The notes: generated by a model from the sequence alone, not told the origin. A stretch of 64,000 bases of DNA from Zhihengliuella salsuginis (GCF_014651715.1 NZ_BMXK01000008.1:62001-126000), one strand, 5' to 3'. Shown: positions 9,285 to 19,052, counted from the stretch's first letter. Translations and numbers: made by a program.

Positions 9285-10222
9285 GATCCTCTTCCTACCG
9301 ACGCCCGTTCGATCATTTCCGGAGTCACCTTCGCCATCGACCCCGTCGGATACCTCGCCGACACGTGGTCGACGTGTTCGACCCCCAGGACCTCGGGCCC
9401 GAGGAACCGTCGCGCCAGTGCTTCAAACGTACCCGCGTCGCCGGTCGCGATGAAATGATGACTGCCCGCGGTCCCGTCCGTACGGGACAGGCCCGAGCGC
9501 ATCAGCGCCTTGTAGACGTCCTTCGCCGTCTCCTCGGCCGACGAGACGAGCGTGACCTGGTCCCCCATCACGTAGGACAGCACGCCGGTCAGCAGCGGAT
9601 AGTGCGTGCAGCCGAGCACGAGGGTGTCCACGTCCGCCGCCTTGAGCGGGGCGAGGTACTCCTCCGCCGTCGCGAGCAGCTCCTCGCCGGCGGTGACACC
9701 TCGTTCGACGAACTCCACGAAGCGGGGGCACGACGCCGACGTGATCTCCAGGTGCGGGGCCGCCGCGAACGCGTCCTCGTAGGCGCGGGAACCCACCGTC
9801 GCCGCCGTGCCGATGACGCCGATGCGCCCGTTCCGCGTCGCCGCGACGGCGCGCCGCACGGCGGGCTGGATGACCTCGACCACGGGGATCCCGTACCGGG
9901 CGGTGTAGCGCTCGCGGGCATCGCGCAGGACGGCGGCCGACGCCGAGTTGCAGGCGATGACCAGCAGCTTCACACCCGAGTCGACGAGCTCGTCCATGAT
10001 GCCGAGGGCGTTGGCCCTCACTTCCGCGATCGGCAGCGGCCCGTAGGGGCTCCGGGCGGTGTCGCCCACGTAGAGCGTCGCCTCCCCGGGCAGCTGGTCG
10101 ATGACCGCACGCGAGACTGTCAGCCCGCCGACCCCGGAATCGAAGATCCCGATGGGAGCCGACGCGCGCAGCTTCCGTTCGACGGTGGAAGCCGGCCGGC
10201 CGGCGAATGAATCAACTGCCAT
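9281..10222 (-). CDS. murI: Glutamate racemase
   Basis: This 313-residue enzyme converts L- to D-glutamate for peptidoglycan. Signature blocks are [48 protein letters not shown] (first catalytic Cys) and [12 protein letters not shown] (second catalytic Cys). It is slightly longer than the ~270-residue norm because of an N-terminal extension of ~22 residues and a C-terminal tail. A TATTCT hexamer lies 8 bases before the ATG, consistent with a leaderless start here, so the N-terminal extension may be real. It overlaps the metallo-hydrolase gene. Confidence 0.94.
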   Translation of the reverse strand: MAVDSFAGRPASTVERKLRASAPIGIFDSGVGGLTVSRAVIDQLPGEATLYVGDTARSPYGPLPIAEVRANALGIMDELVDSGVKLLVIACNSASAAVLRDARERYTARYGIPVVEVIQPAVRRAVAATRNGRIGVIGTAATVGSRAYEDAFAAAPHLEITSASCPRFVEFVERGVTAGEELLATAEEYLAPLKAADVDTLVLGCTHYPLLTGVLSYVMGDQVTLVSSAEETAKDVYKALMRSGLSRTDGTAGSHHFIATGDAGTFEALARRFLGPEVLGVEHVDHVSARYPTGSMAKVTPEMIERASVGRGS

Positions 10223-10230
10223 GATGGATC

Positions 10231-10236
10231 AGAATA
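10231..10236 (-). promoter_or_regulatory. -10 hexamer TATTCT of murI
   Basis: TATTCT is followed by 8 bases and the murI ATG. It lies in the 49-base gap after the DUF2017 gene. Confidence 0.4.
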
Positions 10237-10271
10237 TCCGATGCCGGACGATGCGCGGCATCGCCGCGCGG

Positions 10272-10931
10272 CTAGTCGAGGGTATCGAGCAGAGCCTGCA
10301 TCAGGCTCTCCTGCACCCAGCTGACAAAGTTGTAGACCAGGGCCAGGTAGTCGTCGACGGACTCGGCGTCGGCCCAGTTGTCGACGTCGTGCACCCGTTC
10401 GGAGTCGGCGTCCGACCGGATCTCGAGCCGCTCGGCGAGGACCAGGCGGACGTCGTTCAGGGCTGCGGCGAACCGCTGCGCGGCCGGTTCGTCGAGTTCG
10501 ATGTGCGCCGATTCCAGCGCCATCGTCGCGCCCCGCAGCGCTGCGATCTTCCGCTGGCGCAATCCGCGCTCCGTCATGGCGCGGAACGCCGACGACGCCT
10601 CGGGGTCGTCGCGGAACGCGTCGGGCAGGAGTCGCAGGACCGCGGGGTCCGACGGCGTCGGCACCGGTTCCGCTTCCCCGCCGGCTCCCCCGAAGTCCTC
10701 CGGCGACAGGCCGGTGAGCGCCCAGAGCGGATCGGGGCCTGAAGCCGCCTCGCCCGTCTCCTCGGGCGCGCCGTCGCCGCCGTCGTCCTCGGTCTCAGGC
10801 GCGGTGTCACCCTCGCCGTCGGGCTCCAGCATGAGGACGACGTCGTCGAACAGGTTCCGCAGCAGGTCGCGTTCGGCGCCTTCGAGCTGGCCGACGATGC
10901 CCCGGGGGGAGTGCTTGAATGCGCGCGCCAT
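10272..10931 (-). CDS. DUF2017 family protein
   Basis: This 219-residue protein of unknown function is conserved next to clpS in actinobacteria (Rv1332 position in mycobacteria). The N-terminal ~30 residues (MARAFKHSPRGIVGQLEGAE) and the C-terminal helical region ending NFVSWVQESLMQALLDTL are the conserved parts. Between residues ~38 and ~80 lies an acidic Glu/Asp/Gly-rich stretch that looks disordered. The ATG shares one base with the clpS stop (TGATG). Upstream in-frame codons belong to clpS sequence in another frame and are rejected as the start. The tight coupling suggests a role connected with ClpS/Clp proteolysis, but this is inference. Confidence 0.85.
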   Translation of the reverse strand: MARAFKHSPRGIVGQLEGAERDLLRNLFDDVVLMLEPDGEGDTAPETEDDGGDGAPEETGEAASGPDPLWALTGLSPEDFGGAGGEAEPVPTPSDPAVLRLLPDAFRDDPEASSAFRAMTERGLRQRKIAALRGATMALESAHIELDEPAAQRFAAALNDVRLVLAERLEIRSDADSERVHDVDNWADAESVDDYLALVYNFVSWVQESLMQALLDTLD

Positions 10932-11242
10932 CAGGCTTCGTCCGCCCGCTTGAGCGTGGCCCAGAGGCCGAATCCGTGCATGGCCGACACGTCGGCCTCG
11001 ATCTTCTCCCGCGAACCCGTCGCTACGATCGACCGACCCTCGTTGTGCACCTGCATCATCAGTTGGTCGGCCTTTCCCTTCGAATACCCGAAGTAGCTGC
11101 GGAAGACGTAGCTCACGTAGCTCATCAGGTTGACGGGGTCGTTCCAAACGATCAGGACGTAGGGGACGTCGAGCGCCGTCGCCTGGGCGGCGTCCCCCTC
11201 GGTTTCGGTGTGATCGATGGTGTCGGGACTCATCATGGGCAT
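10931..11242 (-). CDS. clpS: ClpS, ATP-dependent Clp protease adaptor
   Basis: This 103-residue N-end-rule adaptor delivers substrates with bulky N-terminal residues to the ClpA/ClpC-ClpP protease. The core runs from VPYVLIVWNDPVNLMSYV, the N-degron pocket strand, through GKADQLMMQVHNEGRSIVA to the C-terminal strand HGFGLWATLKRA. About 28 residues of flexible N-terminal tail precede it, with several ATG codons. The ATG at 11242 is preferred because a TAGACT element sits 6 bases upstream. It heads the clpS-DUF2017 pair and lies divergent from pncB. Confidence 0.94.
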   Translation of the reverse strand: MPMMSPDTIDHTETEGDAAQATALDVPYVLIVWNDPVNLMSYVSYVFRSYFGYSKGKADQLMMQVHNEGRSIVATGSREKIEADVSAMHGFGLWATLKRADEA

Positions 11243-11248
11243 TATTCC

Positions 11249-11254
11249 AGTCTA
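11249..11254 (-). promoter_or_regulatory. -10 hexamer TAGACT of clpS (leaderless type)
   Basis: TAGACT on the minus strand is followed by GGAATA and the clpS ATG, a 6-base gap that fixes the clpS start. Confidence 0.5.
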
Positions 11255-11319
11255 GTTCTTCGAGCAGGTTCGTTCATCCGCGCCGGGGACACGGGGCGCA
11301 TCGGGCCGCCCACGATGAG

Positions 11320-11325
11320 TAGAGT
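11320..11325 (+). promoter_or_regulatory. Probable -10 hexamer TAGAGT of pncB
   Basis: TAGAGT lies 57 bases before the pncB ATG. Unlike its neighbours, this gene would have a leader of about 50 bases and a ribosome site. Confidence 0.4.
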
Positions 11326-11382
11326 GGTTTCCCGGGCGCGCCCCGAGCGCCCCGATGAGTGCCGACCTCAAGGGAGCCTTCC

Positions 11383-12693
11383 ATGTGGCAGCAGCCCACA
11401 GCGCTTTTCACGGACCAGTACGAGCTGACGATGCTGCAGGCGTCGCTGCGCTCCGGAGCAGCCCACCGCAAGTCGGTCTTCGAGGCGTTCGCCCGTCGGC
11501 TTCCCGAGGGGCGACGGTACGGCGTCGTGGCCGGCACGGGGCGGATCCTCGAGGGGCTGGCCAATTTCCGCTTCGAAGCGGAACAGCTCGATTTCCTCTC
11601 CGAGCAGGGGATCGTCAACGACGAGACCATCGACTACCTGCGCGATTTCCGGTTCACCGGCGACATCTACGGCTACCCGGAGGGCGAGCTCTACTTCCCC
11701 AGCTCCCCCATCCTGGTCGTCGAGTCGACCTTCGCCGAGGCCTGCGTCCTGGAGACGTTCGTGCTCTCCGTCCTCAACCACGACTCGGCCATCGCCTCGG
11801 CCGCCTCCCGCATGGTCGCGGCCGCGCACGGCCGACCGTGCGTCGAGATGGGGTCCCGGCGCACGCAGGAGGAGTCCGCGGTCGCCGCTGCACGAGCCGC
11901 GCTCATCGCCGGCTTCGACAGCACGTCGAACCTCGAGGCCGGATTCCGCTACGGGCTCAAGACCGTGGGCACGGCCGCCCACTCCTTCACGCTGCTGCAC
12001 GATTCCGAGCGCGAGGCCTTCGAGGCCCAGGTCGCCTCCCTCGGCCGAGGGACCGCCCTGCTCGTCGACACCTACGACGTCGAGGAGGGCGTGCGCACCG
12101 CCGTCGAGGTCGCCGGTCCTGAGCTCGGCGCCGTGCGCCTCGACTCCGGCGACCTCGTCGACCAGGCCCGCTGGGTCCGGCGCCTGCTCGACGACCTCGG
12201 CAACCACAACACCCGCATCATGGTCACGAGCGACCTCGACGAGCACGCGATCGCCTCGCTCCAGTCCGCCCCGGTCGACACGTACGGCGTCGGCACGTCC
12301 CTCGTCACCGGGTCGGGCGCCCCGACCGCCTCCATGGTCTACAAGCTCGTCAGCCGCGAGAACGACGCCGGAGAGTACGTCGACGTGGCCAAGTCGGCGA
12401 AGAACAAGGCGAGTGTCGGCGGCCGCAAGCAGGCCGTCCGCCAGCTGGACCACCGCGGCCGCGCGACCGCCGAGCTCGTCGGAGTCGGCCGCCGCCCGTC
12501 CGCGGACGACAACGACCGCGACCTGATGGTCCCGCTCGTCGAGGGCGGCCGGCCCCGGTCCGAGTACACCGGTGCCGAGGGCGTCCGCCGGGCCACGTTG
12601 CGACACGCGGCCAGCGTCGGCGAGCTGCCCGGCATCGCCCGGAAGATGCAGCGCGGCGAGCCCGTCATCCCTACCGAATTCGTGACCGGCTGA
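11383..12693 (+). CDS. pncB: Nicotinate phosphoribosyltransferase
   Basis: This 436-residue enzyme joins nicotinate to PRPP to form nicotinate mononucleotide in NAD salvage. Visible family blocks are TALFTDQYELTMLQASLRSG, FEAFARRLPEGRRYGVVAG, EMGSRRTQEESAVAAARAA, GTAAHSFTLLHDSE, RLDSGDLVDQARWVR and YGVGTSLVTGSGAP. The ATG at 11383 is chosen because an AAGGGAG ribosome site precedes it by about 7 bases. A GTG 24 bases upstream is less likely. pncA follows 62 bases downstream, so the two form a nicotinamide-to-NaMN salvage unit. Confidence 0.95.
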   Translation: MWQQPTALFTDQYELTMLQASLRSGAAHRKSVFEAFARRLPEGRRYGVVAGTGRILEGLANFRFEAEQLDFLSEQGIVNDETIDYLRDFRFTGDIYGYPEGELYFPSSPILVVESTFAEACVLETFVLSVLNHDSAIASAASRMVAAAHGRPCVEMGSRRTQEESAVAAARAALIAGFDSTSNLEAGFRYGLKTVGTAAHSFTLLHDSEREAFEAQVASLGRGTALLVDTYDVEEGVRTAVEVAGPELGAVRLDSGDLVDQARWVRRLLDDLGNHNTRIMVTSDLDEHAIASLQSAPVDTYGVGTSLVTGSGAPTASMVYKLVSRENDAGEYVDVAKSAKNKASVGGRKQAVRQLDHRGRATAELVGVGRRPSADDNDRDLMVPLVEGGRPRSEYTGAEGVRRATLRHAASVGELPGIARKMQRGEPVIPTEFVTG

Positions 12694-12755
12694 CCCCTCA
12701 GCCGCCAACACCGACGCGTCGAAGCGACGCGAAGCCATCGTCGAGAGGAACACCC

Positions 12756-13370
12756 GTGGCCGATGCATTGATCATCGTCGACGTCCAGTACGACTTCTGC
12801 GAAGGGGGCGCGCTCGGCGTCGACGGCGGCACCCGGGCCGCCGAGGACATCTCCGAGCACGTCACCGGATACGGCTACGACTACGTCGTGGCCACCCAGG
12901 ACTGGCACATCGAGCCCGGCGGCCACTTCTCCGACACACCGGACTTCGTGGACTCGTGGCCCGTGCACTGCGTGGCGGGAGAGCCCGGTTCCGCGCTGCA
13001 CTCGGGGCTCGACCCGATCCGCGGCCGCCTCGACGGGATCTTCCGCAAGGGCGAGTACACGGCCGGCTACTCGGGCTTCGAGGGCCGACTCGCGCCGGGG
13101 AACGGCCGGGACGACGGCGGCGCGGCCGGCGCCGCCGGCGAGGGCGCCATGCCGCACCTGGCCGACTGGCTCGGCGAACGCGGCGTGACCGAGGTGAGGA
13201 TCGTCGGCATCGCGACCGACTACTGCGTGCGCGCCACGGCCCTCGACGCCGTCCGCGCAGGGCTGCGCACCGCCGTCGTGCCCCACCTGACGGCGGCCGT
13301 GCACCCGGAGAAGCTGGCCGACGTGCTCAGCGAACTGCGCACGGCGGGCGTGGAGATCCACGCCGGATAG
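12756..13370 (+). CDS. pncA: Nicotinamidase (isochorismatase fold)
   Basis: This 204-residue enzyme deamidates nicotinamide to nicotinate, the substrate of the upstream pncB product. The catalytic triad is visible as Asp in IIVDVQYDFCEGG, Lys in IFRKGEYTAGYSGFEG and Cys in GIATDYCVRATALDA. The metal ligands are in VATQDWHIEPGGHFSDTP. A short Gly/Ala-rich insertion (about residues 112-128) lies after the Lys motif. The GTG start follows a GAGAGGA ribosome site. A small GCGTCG/CGACGC hairpin (12715-12729) sits between pncB and pncA. The stop lies 3 bases from the convergent helicase stop. PncA also activates pyrazinamide in mycobacteria. Confidence 0.93.
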   Translation: MADALIIVDVQYDFCEGGALGVDGGTRAAEDISEHVTGYGYDYVVATQDWHIEPGGHFSDTPDFVDSWPVHCVAGEPGSALHSGLDPIRGRLDGIFRKGEYTAGYSGFEGRLAPGNGRDDGGAAGAAGEGAMPHLADWLGERGVTEVRIVGIATDYCVRATALDAVRAGLRTAVVPHLTAAVHPEKLADVLSELRTAGVEIHAG

Positions 13371-13373
13371 CGC

Positions 13374-15143
13374 CTACTTCCGGCCGACGAACCAGCCCTG
13401 CAGGCGCTTGATGCGGGTCTGCAGCTGCTCGGCGCTGGCCTGCGCGACGGGCGGGCCGCCGCAGACCTCACGCAGCTTGTTGTGGATCGACCCGTGGGCC
13501 GTGCCCGTCCGGGCCGCCCACGCGGAGACGTTCTTGGCCAGTTCCTGGCGCAGGTCCATGAGCTGTCGGTGGTCGACGACGTGCTCGCTCGGCGGCGCTC
13601 CGCCGTCGCGACGGCGCGTGACCTGGTCCTGCTGGCGCTGGCGCAGCAGCGCGCCGACCTGGTCCGCGTCGAGCAGGCCCGGGATGCCGAGGAAGTCCTG
13701 CTCCTCCTCCGAACCTACGTGCCCGCCCATGCCGAACTCGTCCCCGTCGAAGAGCACGCGGTCGAACGACGCGTTGGAGTCGAGAGCCTCGAACTTCTGC
13801 TTGTTGAGCTCGTTGGAGGCCTTCTCCTCGCGGTTGGCCTCCTCGAGGAGGCCGTCCTCCGGAATGAAATCCGGGTCGTCGACGTGCTTCTCGGGGCGGT
13901 CGAGCGCGTGGTCCCGCTCGAGCTCCATCTCGTTGGCCAGCGCCATGAGCAGGGGCACGGAGGGGAGGAAGACGCTGGCGACCTCGCCGCGCCGGCGGGA
14001 GCGCACGAAACGGCCCACGGCCTGCGCGAAGAACAACGGGGTCGACGTGCTCGTCGCGTAGACGCCCACGGCGAGGCGCGGGACGTCGACGCCTTCGGAG
14101 ACCATGCGCACCGCGACCATCCAGCGGGATCCGTCTTCGGTGAAATCCTCGATCCTCGTCGACGCGGCGGGGTCGTCGGAGAGGATGACGGTCGCCTTCT
14201 CTCCGGTGATCTCCTGCAGCTGGGCGGCATAGGCGCGGGCGCCCTCGTGGTCGGTGGCGATGACCAGGCCGCCCGCGTCCGGAATGGTCCGCCGGACCTC
14301 GGTCAGCCGGCGGTCGGCGGCCGCGAGGACCGCCGGGATCCACTCGCCCTCGGGGTTCAGTGCGGTGCGCCACGCGTGCGCTGTGATGTCCTTCGTGAAC
14401 CCCTCGCCGAGGTTCGCCTCCATCTCCTCGCCCGCGCTCGTGCGCCACCGCATCTGTCCGGAGTACGCCATGAAGACGACGGGGCGCACGACGTTGTCCT
14501 TGAGCGCCTCGCCGTAGCCGTAGGTGTAGTCCGCCTTCGAGCGGCGGATGCCCTCGGCGTCCTCGTCGTACTGCACGAACGGGATCGCCGAGGTGTCCGA
14601 ACGGAACGGCGTTCCGGTCAGTGCCAGCCGGCGGGTCGCTGGTTCGAAGGCCTCGCGGATGCCGTCGCCCCAGCTCAGATCGTCGCCGCCGTGGTGGATC
14701 TCGTCGAGGATGACGAGGGTCCGGGCCGCCTCCGTCTTGGCGCGGTGCAGCAGCGGCTTCGACGCGACCTGCGCGTACGTGACCGCGACGCCGATGTACC
14801 CGGCGCCGTGCCGGCCGTCGGAGTTCTTGAAGTTGGGGTCGAGCGAGATCCCGATGCGGCCGGCCGCGTCGGCCCACTGCCTCTTCAGGTGGTCCGTCGG
14901 GGCGACGACGGTGATGCGGTTGACGACGCCGGCGTCCACCAGCGTCTTCGCCACGCGGAGCGCGAACGTCGTCTTGCCGGCGCCGGGCGTGGCGACCGCG
15001 AGGAAGTCCTGCGGCCCCCTCGAGAAGTAGAGCTCGAGCGCCTCCTGCTGCCACTGGCGCAGCTTCGGCGCGGTGCCCCGGGCCGCCCGGTCCGGGTAGG
15101 CGGGCGGCATGGTTTCGCCCACGGAAAAGAGGGCATCAGTCAC
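13374..15143 (-). CDS. SF2 DEAD/DEAH-type helicase of unknown pathway
   Basis: This 589-residue helicase resembles restriction-type and XPB-like SF2 enzymes. Motif Q-like LRQWQQEAL is followed by Walker A VATPGAGKTTFALRVA (about residues 50-60), motif II VILDEIHHGGDD, motif III ALTGTPFRSD, motif V-like MVSEGVDVPRLAVGVYAT and motif VI QAVGRFVRSRRRG. The last ~110 residues (from LMDLRQELAKNVSAWAARTG) look like a helix-turn-helix tail. The family is common in Micrococcales as a single-copy gene with no assigned role. It lies 145 bases downstream of a DUF3039 gene in the same direction, suggesting a linked function. There is no nuclease domain and no nearby methylase, so a restriction system is not supported. 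Confidence 0.85.
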   Translation of the reverse strand: MTDALFSVGETMPPAYPDRAARGTAPKLRQWQQEALELYFSRGPQDFLAVATPGAGKTTFALRVAKTLVDAGVVNRITVVAPTDHLKRQWADAAGRIGISLDPNFKNSDGRHGAGYIGVAVTYAQVASKPLLHRAKTEAARTLVILDEIHHGGDDLSWGDGIREAFEPATRRLALTGTPFRSDTSAIPFVQYDEDAEGIRRSKADYTYGYGEALKDNVVRPVVFMAYSGQMRWRTSAGEEMEANLGEGFTKDITAHAWRTALNPEGEWIPAVLAAADRRLTEVRRTIPDAGGLVIATDHEGARAYAAQLQEITGEKATVILSDDPAASTRIEDFTEDGSRWMVAVRMVSEGVDVPRLAVGVYATSTSTPLFFAQAVGRFVRSRRRGEVASVFLPSVPLLMALANEMELERDHALDRPEKHVDDPDFIPEDGLLEEANREEKASNELNKQKFEALDSNASFDRVLFDGDEFGMGGHVGSEEEQDFLGIPGLLDADQVGALLRQRQQDQVTRRRDGGAPPSEHVVDHRQLMDLRQELAKNVSAWAARTGTAHGSIHNKLREVCGGPPVAQASAEQLQTRIKRLQGWFVGRK

Positions 15144-15240
15144 GTTTTATCCCCTGGTCAGACTGCAAATTATTGCGTTGGTGCAACGGCATGGCCAACT
15201 GGACGTCGGCGCGCCGCCCGGCCCGCGCTCGGACGGGGTC

Positions 15241-15260
15241 CGAACGCGCTGATGCGTTCG
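15241..15260. terminator. Hairpin downstream of the DUF3039 gene
   Basis: A 7-bp inverted repeat (CGAACGC / GCGTTCG) with a 6-base loop lies 28 bases after the DUF3039 stop and before the helicase start. It could attenuate or separate the two genes. Confidence 0.3.
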
Positions 15261-15287
15261 AACGGCCGAAGCGTGGGACCGGGGGGA

Positions 15288-15575
15288 CTAGGACTCGTCG
15301 TCGGGGCTGAACCCCTCGTAGATCTTCTTGCAGTCCGGGCAGACGGGGAACTTCTGCGGATCGCGGCCGGGAGTCCACACCTTGCCGCACAGCGCGATCA
15401 CCGGATCGCCGGTGAACGCCGATTCCATGATCTTCTCTTTGCGGACGTAGTGCGCGAAGCGCTCCGAGTCCCCCGGCTCGACGACCTGTCGCGTCTCCTC
15501 ACGCTCGATCGTGGCGGTTCCGCCGCCCTGATCTTCGCGGGGGTCGTTTTCGATGGAGTTCGAAGGCAAGCTCAT
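15288..15575 (-). CDS. DUF3039 small zinc-binding-like protein
   Basis: This 95-residue protein matches the actinobacterial DUF3039 family. It has an N-terminal disordered tail, then the core GDSERFAHYVRKEKIMESAF and the cysteine-bearing block VIALCGKVWTPGRDPQKFPV followed by CPDCKK. Three cysteines plus the histidine could hold a metal, but this is inference. Function is unknown. The start ATG at 15575 is supported by a TAGACT element 7 bases upstream. It precedes the SF2 helicase in the same direction, a pairing I believe recurs in this lineage. Confidence 0.88.
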   Translation of the reverse strand: MSLPSNSIENDPREDQGGGTATIEREETRQVVEPGDSERFAHYVRKEKIMESAFTGDPVIALCGKVWTPGRDPQKFPVCPDCKKIYEGFSPDDES

Positions 15576-15582
15576 ACCGACC

Positions 15583-15588
15583 AGTCTA
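15583..15588 (-). promoter_or_regulatory. -10 hexamer TAGACT of the DUF3039 gene (leaderless type)
   Basis: TAGACT is followed by GGTCGGT and ATG, a 7-base gap. The flanking bases resemble the rph promoter closely. Confidence 0.5.
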
Positions 15589-15599
15589 GCAACCGCGCT

Positions 15600-17155
15600 C
15601 TACTTATTCAGCGTGACCGCCTGCATGAGTTCCGGCATGCGCGTGTCGATCCAGCGTCCCCCGACACGGATGCCAACCGTCAGCAGCACCGATCCCGCGG
15701 CCAGTCCGACCGCGAGCGCGAGCCACGCGAACAGTGCGCGGTCCGTGACGAAGTACGTGATGACCAGGGCGATCTCGGGGATCAGCAGGAGGAACGCCAC
15801 CCCCATCGTGGCCAGCTGCGTGAGGGCGGCCCGGGCTCCGGCGCCGGGCGGCGATTTGAAGGGGTTCTCCCCCGGCTGCACGACGGCGTACGTCCAGCGC
15901 GCCGACGCGACCGAGGCCACGCCGAGCGCCGAGAGCAGTGCGCCCACCGTCAGACCCGCCAGCGCCACCACGTCGCCGGGCCGGCCGATGACGAGCGGCG
16001 GGACGATCGCGGCGGCCATGACCAGGGGCAGTGCCAGTACACCGCAGGCCAGAGCCCGGCCCGCCCGGTCGTGGACGCCCCGGACGGCGGTGGTGACGTG
16101 CAGGGAGAAGGCGGTCGAATCATAGGAGATGTCGGCGGAGATGGAGAACCCCATCATGACGGCCATGAGCGGTGCCGCCGCGTAGACCATGTAGGGGGTC
16201 GGCGTCTGGCTCGACGCGTACCAGAGGATGAACGGCAGCAGCGGGACGACGACGATTCCCGCCGCGTACCGCGGGTCCTTGAACCAGTAGGTCAGGCTGC
16301 GACCGGCGATTGCGCCCCACGGGGTGGCCGGGAACCACGCGAGCATCCCGAGCCCCAGCGACCCCTTGGAACCGCCGGACGCCTGGACGGGGTTCTGCAG
16401 GGAGCGCATCAGCAGAACGGACCAGGCCCAGACCACGACGGCGAGGTAGGCGAGCGCCAGCAGCAGCCGCGCGCCTCCCGTGGCCCACTCCCCGGCCAGA
16501 ACATCGCCGGGCAGGGCCGCGAAGACTCCCAGCGGTGTCCACGCCAGCACGTCCGCGACGTGCGGCAGCACGTCGAAGACCGCCGAGATGCCGGCCTGCA
16601 GTCCGCCCAGGATGGGACCGAGGGCCACGAGCGGGATGAAGACGAGCACCGTGGCCACCTCGCGGAAGCGACGCTTCGAGGTCAGGGCGAGGGCCGCCGT
16701 CGTCGTCAGCCGGGCCAGCGCCAGGCAGAAGAGGGCGCCGAGCGCGCCCGCGACCACGGCGGTCAGGGCCGCCGGCCCCGACTGCCGCCACGCGGCGGCC
16801 GCTGCGACGAAGAGCACGAGCGTCACTGCTCCGGGGGTGCCGATGAACCCGGTCAGCAGCAGGCCGGCGGTCAACTCGCGCCGGGGCACCGGGAAGGTGG
16901 AGAACCGGGCCGGATCCAGCGTTGCATCCGCGCCGGAGAAGAGGACGGGGACGATCGCCCACCCGAGCACGACCGCCGACACGGCGCAGACCAGGACGGT
17001 GCGGACGAGTTCAGGTTCCTGGGAACCGAGCCCGACCATGCCGATGATCAGCATGACCGCCAGGAAAAGGCCGTACGCGGCGCCGAGGATCACCCCGACG
17101 AGCTGCCAGGGACTGCGCCGGAAACTGTTGGCGAGAAGGCGCGCCTTGAGGCGGA

Positions 17156-17171
<16 letters not shown>
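15600..17171 (-). CDS. ABC exporter permease, large multi-pass membrane protein
   Basis: This 523-residue hydrophobic protein has about ten to twelve predicted membrane segments, beginning with WQLVGVILGAAYGLFLAVML near residue 20 and ending with a segment before the tail WIDTRMPELMQAV. It has no ATPase motif. It is paired with the upstream ATP-binding gene, whose stop lies 16 bases inside this gene. The GTG at 17171 (VVAQLIRLKARLLANS) is taken as the start. The longer upstream frame only shadows the ATPase gene. The pair resembles ABC-2 type exporters of unknown substrate that are widespread in actinobacteria. Confidence 0.8.
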
Positions 17172-17950
<779 letters not shown>

Positions 17951-17956
17951 ATCGAC

Positions 17957-17962
17957 AATGTA
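17957..17962 (-). promoter_or_regulatory. -10 hexamer TACATT of the ABC ATPase gene
   Basis: TACATT on the minus strand is followed by GTCGAT and the ATG at 17950, the same 6-base gap seen at other genes here. Confidence 0.4.
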
Positions 17963-18041
17963 GCAATCCGGGCCGTTAACGGTCGTCATCCGGAAGGCGG
18001 ATCATCGGCCCGTCTGGTGCCCACGCTGTCCCGGCCCGGAA

Positions 18042-18090
18042 CGACCATCGGCGCGGTCCCCGGTCTCCCGGGGCACCGCGCCGATGGTCG
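18042..18090. terminator. Strong hairpin downstream of the YbbN-like gene
   Basis: A perfect 16-bp inverted repeat (CGACCATCGGCGCGGT and its complement) encloses a 17-base loop that itself can pair (CCCCGG / CCGGGG). It lies 33 bases after the stop of the YbbN-like gene and before the ABC exporter genes, so it should end the upstream transcript. Confidence 0.7.
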
Positions 18091-18122
18091 CCGTCTCCCA
18101 CTCCGTGGAAGCCGTGGCCCTC

Positions 18123-19034
18123 CTAGAACAGGACCCGTGCCAGCTTCTGCCGCGCCGAAACGACGCGCGAGTCCTGTGGTCCGACGATCGTGAACAGGTC
18201 GACGAGACGGGCGCGTGCCGTTTCGCGGGCGTCTCCGGAGTTCCGGCCGATGAAGGCGATCAGGCGGTTGAAGGCGTCGTCGACGTGCCCGCCGGCCACA
18301 TCGACGTCGGCGACATCGAGTTGGGCCTGCAGGTCGTCCGGGTCTCCAGCACCCGCACTGCGGATCTCCCCCAGGTCCTTGTCCTGCACGCGGCCCAGGA
18401 GCTCCACGTTCGCCAGGCCCGCTTCGGCCTCGTGATCGTTCGGCTTCTCCGAGAGCGCCTTCCGGTAGGCTGCGGCTGCGGTGCCGTAGTCGCCGGCGTT
18501 GATCGCGTCCAGTGCCTCCTGATGCAGCGGCGGCAGCTCGGGTTCCTCGACCTCGCCGCCGCCGAACGGCGGCAGGCTGCCAGTCACCTCGTGCTGAGCG
18601 GCGAGCTGGAGGAGCTCGTCCAGCAGCGATCGGATCTGCTCCTCCGCGGCGGCACCCTGGAACAGGGGAACCGGCTGGCCCTTGACCAGAGCGACGACGG
18701 CCGGGATCTGCTGCACCCGGAACGCCTGCGCGACGGCGGCCTCCTGCTGGGCGTCGACCAGCACGAGGCCGAGACGCCCGGCGTACGAATCCACGATGCG
18801 GCCGACGAGCGCGTCCAGCTCGACGGACGGCGCGGCTGACGCGGCGCCGAGGGACACGAGGATCGGCGCGGTCGCGGACTGCTCGACCACGGCCTGAAGA
18901 TCGGCCTGGGTGATGCGCTTGGTCCACGTCGCACCGCCCGCACCGGCGCCCGAGGGGGCGTCCGGCGTCGACAGGGCGGAGAGATCGATGGCGCCTCGGG
19001 TGGAGGCGGGGGTCGGCTCGTTCTCGGTGCTCAT
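18123..19034 (-). CDS. YbbN/CnoX-like thioredoxin-fold protein with TPR tail
   Basis: In this 303-residue protein, residues ~35-150 have a thioredoxin fold (LGLVLVDAQQEAAVAQAFRV, QQIPAVVALVKGQPV). Residues ~175-300 form tetratricopeptide-like helices (ALDAINAGDYGTAAAAYRKA). The CXXC active site is missing: where WCGPC would be expected the sequence reads LGAASAAPSVELD. This fits the actinobacterial tetratricopeptide co-chaperone group, not an active oxidoreductase. It starts 18 bases after the upstream membrane-protein gene, so the two are probably co-transcribed. Confidence 0.85.
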   Translation of the reverse strand: MSTENEPTPASTRGAIDLSALSTPDAPSGAGAGGATWTKRITQADLQAVVEQSATAPILVSLGAASAAPSVELDALVGRIVDSYAGRLGLVLVDAQQEAAVAQAFRVQQIPAVVALVKGQPVPLFQGAAAEEQIRSLLDELLQLAAQHEVTGSLPPFGGGEVEEPELPPLHQEALDAINAGDYGTAAAAYRKALSEKPNDHEAEAGLANVELLGRVQDKDLGEIRSAGAGDPDDLQAQLDVADVDVAGGHVDDAFNRLIAFIGRNSGDARETARARLVDLFTIVGPQDSRVVSARQKLARVLF

Positions 19035-19052
19035 AGGCTGGGGAAGGTTTCC

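Noticed and set aside
13374-15588. A restriction or phage-defence island around the SF2 helicase
   Set aside because: No methylase, nuclease, PLD or reverse-transcriptase gene is nearby. The surroundings are housekeeping genes and no mobile-element signs were seen.
16120-16962. Second frame inside the ABC permease gene
   Set aside because: Its product is Arg/Gly-rich and would be incompatible with the clear membrane-helix pattern of the overlapping frame.
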